Below are positions 58,080 to 64,000 of a DNA stretch of 64,000 bases, piece by piece (within the stretch, counting starts at the first letter, position 1; every line of letters starts with the position of its first letter). The DNA comes from JAEUKA01 sp044228505 (lineage in GTDB: Bacteria; Myxococcota_A; Polyangia; Palsa-1104; JAEUJZ01). The position numbers and the translations under genes were made by a program. The stretch covers positions 186,001 to 250,000 of the forward strand of contig JBGAUT010000002.1 of assembly GCA_044228505.1 (NCBI GenBank). The letters run 5' to 3'. The notes under the pieces are model-generated. The model did no database searches. It had not been told where the DNA came from and saw only the letters and a list, made by a program, of their open reading frames with translations.

Positions 58080-59758
58080 CGAGACAGCGCAACCACGTCT
58101 CGGTAGTGACGAAGCTCCAGGTCGGTGCGCTCTGTCGACCAGTTGCGCAGCTTGGCGATGCGCTCGGCCACTTTGTCGGCGCAGCCCAGACCCTGGTCAC
58201 GAGCGAGCAGTAGCAGCGGCATCCGTCGTGACAGCACGTCATCGAGCCGCTCCGCCAGGTCCACCGTCACCGCCAAATCGACCTCGGCGTACAGGAAGGG
58301 CAGCTCGGGATCGAGCCGGTCGCTGGCCGATGGATCGCCCCCCTGCTGGATCTTTTCGACAATGGTTCGCGCCCGCACGCCGTAGGTGGTGGACAGGTGC
58401 CGGGCTACTTGGCGGTCAATCCCCGGCAGCTTGAGTGCGACCAGCTCTTCGGTGAGCTCTGCAACCGGATCAAAGTCATCGGTGGGTGGCTTCCAATCGG
58501 TCGCGCCCGGCAGCGGCCGATCGATGGTCGCGCAGGGTGGTTCGGTGACCCCAAGCTGCTTGTACGCCTCGGACAGAAGCTGCGCTGCCATGCGCCGATA
58601 GGTGGTCAGCTTGCCGCCAATGATCGTGACCAGACCCGGTCGCGACAGGATGCGGTGTTCCCGCGACACGCTCGAGGCATCCAAGCCATCACTCGACGGC
58701 ATCACCAGTGGCCGAAGTCCGGCCCACGTCGCCAACACATCGTCTGGAACCAGCTTGGAGTCTGGGAAAAAGAAGTTGGCCACTTCCAGCAAATAGTCGA
58801 TGTCCGCCGCGTCGGCTGCCACTCGATCGGGATCGCCGTGATAGTCGGTATCGGTGGTGCCAATCACGGTGCGGCTGGCCGCAAGCGACTCGGGATCGGC
58901 CCAAGGGATCGCAAAGATGATGCGTCCATCTTTGGGCACCGTCATCACCACCGCGTGCTGGACGGGCAGCCGCGCCGCATCGACCAGGATATGAACACCC
59001 TTGGTGGGCCGAACCATCGGTGCCGGCTGGTTGTGTCGGAGCAGCCGCAGCACCAAGTCCGACCACGGCCCGGTCGAGTTGACCGTCACCTTGGCGAACA
59101 GCGTTGTCGTCCGCGTTTCGTCGAGTACATCGGCGACCGTCACGCCCTGGACCATTCCAGTCGAGTCTTCGACAAAGCCGCGCACGCGGGCGTACGACAG
59201 CACCTTGGCACCCGCACTGACCGCATCGAGGATGGTCTCTAGCGTGAGCCGTGCATCGTCGGTCATTCCGTCGTAATAGGTCACGCCGCCGGTCAGACCG
59301 TCCGCTTTGAGGCCCGGCTCGATCTTTTGCACGCCCTTTTTGCGATACGCACGGTGGCGATCAGGCGCGGCAAATTTCGATAGCGCGTCGTACATCCACA
59401 TCCCGCAGCCGAGCATGAACCGACCGGGATACTGGCCCTTAAACGTGGGAACCAGGAAGAGCTGCGGTTTGACCAGATGCGGGGCCAGCTTAAGCAGCAG
59501 CGTTCGTTCGCTGACCGCCTCGAACACCAGGCCAAACTCGGCATGCTGGAGATAGCGCAGACCACCGTGGATCAGCTTTGACGACTTGCTGCTTGTGCCC
59601 GAGCCAAAATCGCTCTTTTCAAGCAGCGCGACCTTGAGTCCCCGCAAAGCGGCGTCGCGAGCAATCCCTGCCCCGGTGATGCCGCCGCCGATGACGAGCA
59701 GATCGAAGTGCTGCTGGGCCAGCTCCTCAAACGCCTGACGGCGGGAAGAATCGTACAT
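58049..59758 (-). CDS. glpD: Glycerol-3-phosphate dehydrogenase, FAD-dependent
   Basis: Membrane-associated flavoenzyme that oxidises sn-glycerol-3-phosphate to dihydroxyacetone phosphate. 569 residues from ATG 59758, six bases after AAGGAA. The FAD motif GGGITGAG starts at residue 24, and the sequence SKSSKLIHGGLRYLQ is the family signature. IIGGKLTTYRRMA closes the FAD domain, and a helical C-terminal domain follows. It lies 31 bases after the helicase gene on the same strand, so they may be co-transcribed. It overlaps the glycerate-kinase-like gene tail to tail. Confidence 0.96.
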   Translation of the reverse strand: MYDSSRRQAFEELAQQHFDLLVIGGGITGAGIARDAALRGLKVALLEKSDFGSGTSSKSSKLIHGGLRYLQHAEFGLVFEAVSERTLLLKLAPHLVKPQLFLVPTFKGQYPGRFMLGCGMWMYDALSKFAAPDRHRAYRKKGVQKIEPGLKADGLTGGVTYYDGMTDDARLTLETILDAVSAGAKVLSYARVRGFVEDSTGMVQGVTVADVLDETRTTTLFAKVTVNSTGPWSDLVLRLLRHNQPAPMVRPTKGVHILVDAARLPVQHAVVMTVPKDGRIIFAIPWADPESLAASRTVIGTTDTDYHGDPDRVAADAADIDYLLEVANFFFPDSKLVPDDVLATWAGLRPLVMPSSDGLDASSVSREHRILSRPGLVTIIGGKLTTYRRMAAQLLSEAYKQLGVTEPPCATIDRPLPGATDWKPPTDDFDPVAELTEELVALKLPGIDRQVARHLSTTYGVRARTIVEKIQQGGDPSASDRLDPELPFLYAEVDLAVTVDLAERLDDVLSRRMPLLLLARDQGLGCADKVAERIAKLRNWSTERTDLELRHYRDVVALSRQFRSVPSGK

Positions 59759-59789
59759 GCTTAGTTCCTTACCATACGATGAGATGCTG

Positions 59790-62246
59790 CTAGACCGGTT
59801 TGGGTTCATCGGCGGGCGAGAACTCTTTGATGAAGTGATGTCTGGGCAAAAGCGGTGAGGGGGTTCCCGCAGCCAGCAGCCACAGTTGATGGGCGCAGCG
59901 GGTGATGGCGATGTGTAACAGGTGGCGCGCCTCCGTGGTGTCGGGATACGCGTTCTGCGTCGCATCCAAGATGACCACGTAGTCAAACTCTAGGCCCTTG
60001 ACTTGCAGCACGTCGGTGACATCGACTCCCGCTGCAAAGGTAAACTCGTGACGGGCAACTCGGCGCAGCGACGGCACTTCGGACTTTTGCAGCCCGTGGT
60101 AAAACAGCGTGGCAGTCCCCGAGTGACGCGACACCAGCGCCACCGAAGCCGTCGGTTCTCGCTGGAGCAAGTTGCGCAGCGACTCGCCCAGGAACGCTAC
60201 GGCTTCCCCGACCTCGGCAAACGCAAAGGCAGCAATCGGCGCGCCGTGACGGGTCGCAACCTGGCGACTTTCATCGGTCAAAAGTGGCCCCAGCACCTCG
60301 TGTGCAAGCTGCATCACTTCCGCCGTCGAGCGGTACATGATGTTGAGCCGCTGGATGTGGACGTTGCGCAGGCCCACCGCCGGCAGCAGCTCCTCCCAGC
60401 GCGAAAAACCGTTGTCGAAAATCAATCGCTGGGCGACGTCGCCAGCCATCGTCAGCGATGGTTCGGCGCTCGCGTGCTTGTCTTCACTGCCGACGCAGCC
60501 GATGAGCAGCTTCACTTCGATCACCGAGAGGTCTTGAACCTCATCGATGACCATGTGTTCGTAGCGGACATAGCCCTTGCCGGATGAATGATCGAGCCCG
60601 CCAAACTTGAGCCGATACAGATACAGCAGCAGCGGATCGTCTTCGACATCGAGAATTCCCGCCGGGCTGCCTTCATCAAGCGGACGGCCATCGACCGCCT
60701 GAAATCGCTCGGGATCGACGTCATCGGGCAGATCCTCGACTTCTTCGAGCTGCGCTTTGACATGCTCGATGAGCTCACGGATATCGTTGCGGGTCACTGG
60801 AGTCTGACCGCTTCCCGACGGGGTATGCTGCGTCAGAATCTCAAATAGCCGCTCGCTATCGGTCAGCAGCTCACCGAGGTCACGCCAGACGTCGCCCGCC
60901 CGTCGCGACAAGCGCCGCAGCAGCTCATCGGTCCGAAGCCCAATGCCTGGGTCAAGCCGTCCTTCGATCGTCGACCGTACTCCACGACAGCGTAGCCGCA
61001 GAGGTCGCTCCTTGCGGGCATCCCACTCGCTGAGCACCCGGCGCTGTGCTTCAGGATGCTCGACCAGAGCGGCTTCGAGCTGAGTCCGCATTCCGGCGGC
61101 CTGCTCGCTGACGTAGCGCTCCATCACCTGCAGCATCCCCGGATGTTTCTTAAGCCGCGACACCGCAGCGGGCGTCTCGTGGTTCTGCTGATCGGGCAGG
61201 TGCTTGAGCAGTCGCTTGCGATGGTGTCGCATCCACCCGGCGCTCGTTTGAACCGGTACCCCGCTTACCCCGAGTGCCGGGAGCACGCCGCTGACATAGC
61301 GAACCAGCGCTTCACTTGGCACGATCACCATCACTTTGGCACCCCGGAACCGCGAGGGCTGCTGGAAGTGCAGGTACGCCACCCGATGCAGGGCGACCGT
61401 GGTCTTGCCGCTGCCCGCGCCACCTTGAATGACCACCACTCCGCTGTCGGGCTGGCTGATCAGCTCGAACTGATGGCGATCGATGAGCGCAGCAATTTCG
61501 GGCAGGTGCTTGTCCGATCGTCCTACGAAACCGGCCTCGCGCTCGGGCCGGATGTCGGGTTTTGGCGCGTGGGCCTTGTCCTTCAAAATCGGCTGCGGCT
61601 TCGGCGCTCTGGCGGACAGTCCTTGGCCACCTTGCAGCGTGGGCAGTGCCTGGCTCTCGGCTTCCCACCAGATGTCGTCCGAGTCACAGAAGAACACGCC
61701 TTGCGGGCAGCTGATGCGACGGAGCTTGCCCCCGGTGATGGTGATGCTGCGGCGGACCTCGACGATTCCTTGCAGCACCGTCTGACCGATGTGCTCGTCA
61801 TAGTCGTCGCCCTCTTCATATCGGTAATACAGTTGCGACACCGGCGCATCTCGCCAGTCGACAATCTGGATGCCCGCAGCGCGGTCAATGACGCCTCGCC
61901 GCCCAATGAGGACGTCGCGGCTCGGCGCTTTGGCCGGAACCGTCGCCTGCAAGCGCAGGTGGCCAAAGTACGGCGTCTGCTGATCAATCGGCGCGGCGGC
62001 TTTACCTCGACGACCGGCGGCGAGCGCGCTCACCCGGGTCATCTGTTCGACGAGCGGCGGTAAATCTTCAGGCTTGGCCTCGGCAATCGCGTCTCGAAGC
62101 TCGATAAGCTCCGCTTCGTGGCTGTCATTTTTGCGATCAGCCGCAAACGAGGCGTTGCTAAGAAAAGTCGCCACCCTCTCCCAGAGGCTCTGTTCCTCTT
62201 GGATGATGGCAGCGGCGGGAGACGAAGGTAGAACGGGCCGAGGCAT
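59790..62246 (-). CDS. UvrD/Rep-family helicase, HelD-like
   Basis: 818 residues from ATG 62246. The N-terminal part includes IGRRGVIDR and VDWRDAPVSQLYY, a block typical of HelD proteins rather than of UvrD. Walker A GGAGSGKTT has its lysine at 281, and DEVQDLS is the Walker B. Motifs IV-VI follow (NIMYRST, QVKGLEFDYVVI, HIAITRC). HelD proteins use ATP to strip RNA polymerase from nucleic acid; that role is inferred from family. The start is preceded by a CATACT -10-like element and no good ribosome-binding site. Divergent from ppa. Confidence 0.85.
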   Translation of the reverse strand: MPRPVLPSSPAAAIIQEEQSLWERVATFLSNASFAADRKNDSHEAELIELRDAIAEAKPEDLPPLVEQMTRVSALAAGRRGKAAAPIDQQTPYFGHLRLQATVPAKAPSRDVLIGRRGVIDRAAGIQIVDWRDAPVSQLYYRYEEGDDYDEHIGQTVLQGIVEVRRSITITGGKLRRISCPQGVFFCDSDDIWWEAESQALPTLQGGQGLSARAPKPQPILKDKAHAPKPDIRPEREAGFVGRSDKHLPEIAALIDRHQFELISQPDSGVVVIQGGAGSGKTTVALHRVAYLHFQQPSRFRGAKVMVIVPSEALVRYVSGVLPALGVSGVPVQTSAGWMRHHRKRLLKHLPDQQNHETPAAVSRLKKHPGMLQVMERYVSEQAAGMRTQLEAALVEHPEAQRRVLSEWDARKERPLRLRCRGVRSTIEGRLDPGIGLRTDELLRRLSRRAGDVWRDLGELLTDSERLFEILTQHTPSGSGQTPVTRNDIRELIEHVKAQLEEVEDLPDDVDPERFQAVDGRPLDEGSPAGILDVEDDPLLLYLYRLKFGGLDHSSGKGYVRYEHMVIDEVQDLSVIEVKLLIGCVGSEDKHASAEPSLTMAGDVAQRLIFDNGFSRWEELLPAVGLRNVHIQRLNIMYRSTAEVMQLAHEVLGPLLTDESRQVATRHGAPIAAFAFAEVGEAVAFLGESLRNLLQREPTASVALVSRHSGTATLFYHGLQKSEVPSLRRVARHEFTFAAGVDVTDVLQVKGLEFDYVVILDATQNAYPDTTEARHLLHIAITRCAHQLWLLAAGTPSPLLPRHHFIKEFSPADEPKPV

Positions 62247-62395
62247 GGGCCGAGCAGTATGCCTGGCATGCTTTCGCACAGCAACGCACAGCATGCGCAA
62301 CCTGCAAAAGGATCGCAAAGTCCGTGCAAAGATGCGGCGGGTACTTGGATCCTGCGTGGTAGACTGCCCGCACTCCACCCGAATCGACCTACACC

Positions 62396-63145
62396 ATGCC
62401 TTCGTGCCACTTGGTTCATGATCTGCCGCCCTTTGACGCTCAGCACCACCTGCGCGTGGTCGTTGAGACGCCTCGGGGTGCCAACATCAAAATCAAGTAC
62501 GACGAAGACCTCGGCTGCTTTTCGCTGAGCCGCATCCTTCCGCTCGGCGTCACCTATCCCTACGACTTCGGTTTCGTACCGCAGACCTTGGCGCAGGACG
62601 GCGACCCCATCGATGTGATGGTGTTGATTGACGCGCTGACCTATCCAGGCGTCGTCATCTCGTGCCGCTTGCTCGGGGCGCTGCAAGTCGAGGAACGCGG
62701 TCTGCGTGGTCGGCCAAATCATCGCCTGGTGGCGGTACCCGCAAAAGCGGCGCGCAAAGATGAGCTGCGCAATTTTTCCGACCTGGGTCGCCGCATGCAG
62801 CAGGAGCTAGAGCGCTTCTTTGTCATGTCCTCGGCGTTTACCAGCAAAGATCCGGTCGTGCGCGGCTGGGTCGGTCCCGATGCGGCGTTCGATATGGTGC
62901 AGCGCTCGATCTCTCGTTACAAAGAGCGTCAAACGGCGCGCTTGCAGAGGCAGACCGCTGTGCAGGTGCTGCAAGCCCAGGGTGCCTTGGCTCAGCCGTC
63001 GCAGCCCATCAGTCCCGCAGTGCCTGATTCCACCGATCCGATCCTTCCCGTGGAGATCGCTCCGACGCCCCTTGTGGATGAGTCGTCGCCGGCCCTTGCG
63101 TCGACCGCTGCGGACATCACCGAATCCACCGTCAAGACTCCATAA
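62396..63145 (+). CDS. ppa: Inorganic pyrophosphatase, family I, with C-terminal extension
   Basis: Hydrolyses pyrophosphate and so drives nucleic acid and protein synthesis. 249 residues against about 175 in most bacteria. The metal motif DGDPIDVM carries D68, D70 and D73. The ETPRGAN and KIKYDED phosphate-site blocks and PYDFGFVPQT are present. After GPDAAFDMVQRSISRYKER the family core ends. The remaining 65 or so residues are Pro-, Ser-, Ala- and Gln-rich, probably disordered. No ribosome-binding site is obvious before ATG 62396. Confidence 0.9.
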   Translation: MPSCHLVHDLPPFDAQHHLRVVVETPRGANIKIKYDEDLGCFSLSRILPLGVTYPYDFGFVPQTLAQDGDPIDVMVLIDALTYPGVVISCRLLGALQVEERGLRGRPNHRLVAVPAKAARKDELRNFSDLGRRMQQELERFFVMSSAFTSKDPVVRGWVGPDAAFDMVQRSISRYKERQTARLQRQTAVQVLQAQGALAQPSQPISPAVPDSTDPILPVEIAPTPLVDESSPALASTAADITESTVKTP

Positions 63146-63247
63146 AGTCAGACTCGATTGAATCGAAGACCTAGAGCGGCGTACGCTCCCTGGGGAAGGC
63201 TTCGCTTGGCTGAGACGTAGGCGCTCTGCGCGTTTTAGGGGGATCAC

Positions 63248-64000
63248 ATGATGGGTCTGCGACTGGCGGTGCTATGGGCCGTTACCTTGTTGCTTTTGCC
63301 CTCGGCGAGGGCCGGACGCTGTCCAAATGTCGGCATCATCCTCGATCGCTCCTTATCAATGACGCAGACGCCTGATGGAACGGCCCCGAGTCCGACCAAC
63401 CCCACCAAGTGGCAGATTGCGACCAAAGCGGTCAGCGACATGGTGACCCGCAACGACGGCAAGTTTCCGATGGGCCTGGTGTTCTTTCCCTCGACGAGCT
63501 CGGCGGGGGTGTGCGCCGCCAGTGCCAGCTTCGATATCCCGATCGGGTACGGCCAAAAGAGCGCGATCATGTCCTCGCTCACCACCGTCATGCCCAATGG
63601 CAACACCCCAACCGGCGATGCCATCAACTACGCCATCAACGACCAAGCGTTCCAGGACGCCGTCCGCAAGCAATATTTGATTCTTATTACCGATGGCAAG
63701 CCGTGCTGCATGCCGGGCTGTACCGACGCCTCGATCCTGGCTTTCGACGCCGTCAATGCCGTCAAGCTGGCCCGTGGTCGCAAGGTCGAAATCCAGACCT
63801 TCGTCATCGGCTTTGGACGACTTGCTCCCGACGAGCTACAGGTCATGAACGACATGGCTGACGCCGGAGGTCAGCCCGCTGCCACCACCGGCATGTATCA
63901 CTACTACCGCGCCGAAGACGCGACGGCGCTCAACGCTGCGCTCGACGGCATCATCAAGACCGTTACTTCCGGCGGCGGCGACGTCGGCTCTGGCACCACC
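63248..64000 (+). CDS. Secreted VWA-domain protein, cut by right window edge
   Basis: The frame stays open to the window end; 251 codons are visible. An AGGGGG ribosome-binding site lies five bases before ATG 63248 (a second ATG follows at once). A signal peptide ends near residue 22 (PSARAG). The VWA domain starts with ILDRSLSM, an intact D-x-S-x-S metal site, then PTGDAINYA and ITDGKPCCMPGC. Two to four cysteines near the metal site may form disulphides. The last visible residues are Gly/Ser-rich, likely a linker to a missing C-terminal domain. Myxobacteria encode many such exported VWA proteins; the partner is unknown. Confidence 0.88.
   Translation, partial: MMGLRLAVLWAVTLLLLPSARAGRCPNVGIILDRSLSMTQTPDGTAPSPTNPTKWQIATKAVSDMVTRNDGKFPMGLVFFPSTSSAGVCAASASFDIPIGYGQKSAIMSSLTTVMPNGNTPTGDAINYAINDQAFQDAVRKQYLILITDGKPCCMPGCTDASILAFDAVNAVKLARGRKVEIQTFVIGFGRLAPDELQVMNDMADAGGQPAATTGMYHYYRAEDATALNAALDGIIKTVTSGGGDVGSGTT

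Overview
The window looks like a chromosomal segment of a Gram-negative bacterium, most likely a myxobacterium-like member of the Myxococcota. The evidence is the family mix: a Ser/Thr kinase fused to a signalling ATPase and repeat region, a Tat-exported PhoD lipoprotein, large outer lipoproteins, secreted VWA proteins, type III glutamine synthetase, C5-pathway hemL and a HelD-like helicase. The phylum is an inference. No rRNA, tRNA, insertion sequence, phage or CRISPR array was seen, and no gene-free gap exceeds 300 bases.

Bases 1-24866 are one long co-directional transcription and translation block: rpoB (5' end missing)-rpoC, then rpsL-rpsG-tuf, then the S10, spc and alpha clusters (rpsJ, rplD, rplW, rplB, rpsS, rplV, rpsC, rplP, rpmC, rpsQ, rplN, rplX, rplE, rpsN, rpsH, rplF, rplR, rpsE, rpmD, rplO, secY, adk, map, rpmJ, rpsM, rpsK, rpsD, rpoA, rplQ). 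It ends in a strong intrinsic terminator. Three genes usually found in this order are absent from their places: fusA (between rpsG and tuf), rplC (between rpsJ and rplD) and infA (between map and rpmJ). The tuf product has a strongly altered switch I, and rplE carries a basic Ala/Lys-rich N-terminal extension. Several intergenic hairpins are candidate ribosomal-protein leaders.

Bases 24937-38807 are a mixed region: an unknown membrane-anchored protein, an exported amidohydrolase whose frame runs 221 bases into a large MFS/spermidine-synthase-like fusion, an EF-G paralogue with altered G motifs, a Tat lipoprotein PhoD phosphatase, type III glutamine synthetase, and a retinol-saturase/carotenoid-desaturase-like flavoprotein.

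Bases 38824-46610 are the most unusual part. A two-gene minus-strand operon pairs a cysteine-rich PAS protein with a divergent adenylosuccinate-synthetase-like enzyme. Facing it are a HAMP-SpoIIE-type phosphatase and a giant Ser/Thr kinase-ATPase. glnN, the phosphatase gene and the kinase gene each have a -10-like element so close to the start codon that leaderless mRNAs are predicted.

Bases 46637-64000 hold a peroxiredoxin, hemL, lipoproteins, VWA proteins, coaD, an aminotransferase, a glycerate-kinase-like enzyme, glpD, a HelD-like helicase, inorganic pyrophosphatase and a VWA protein cut by the right edge. Two short tandem-repeat tracts flank the peroxiredoxin gene, and a perfect inverted repeat fills the tiny hemL divergent promoter region.
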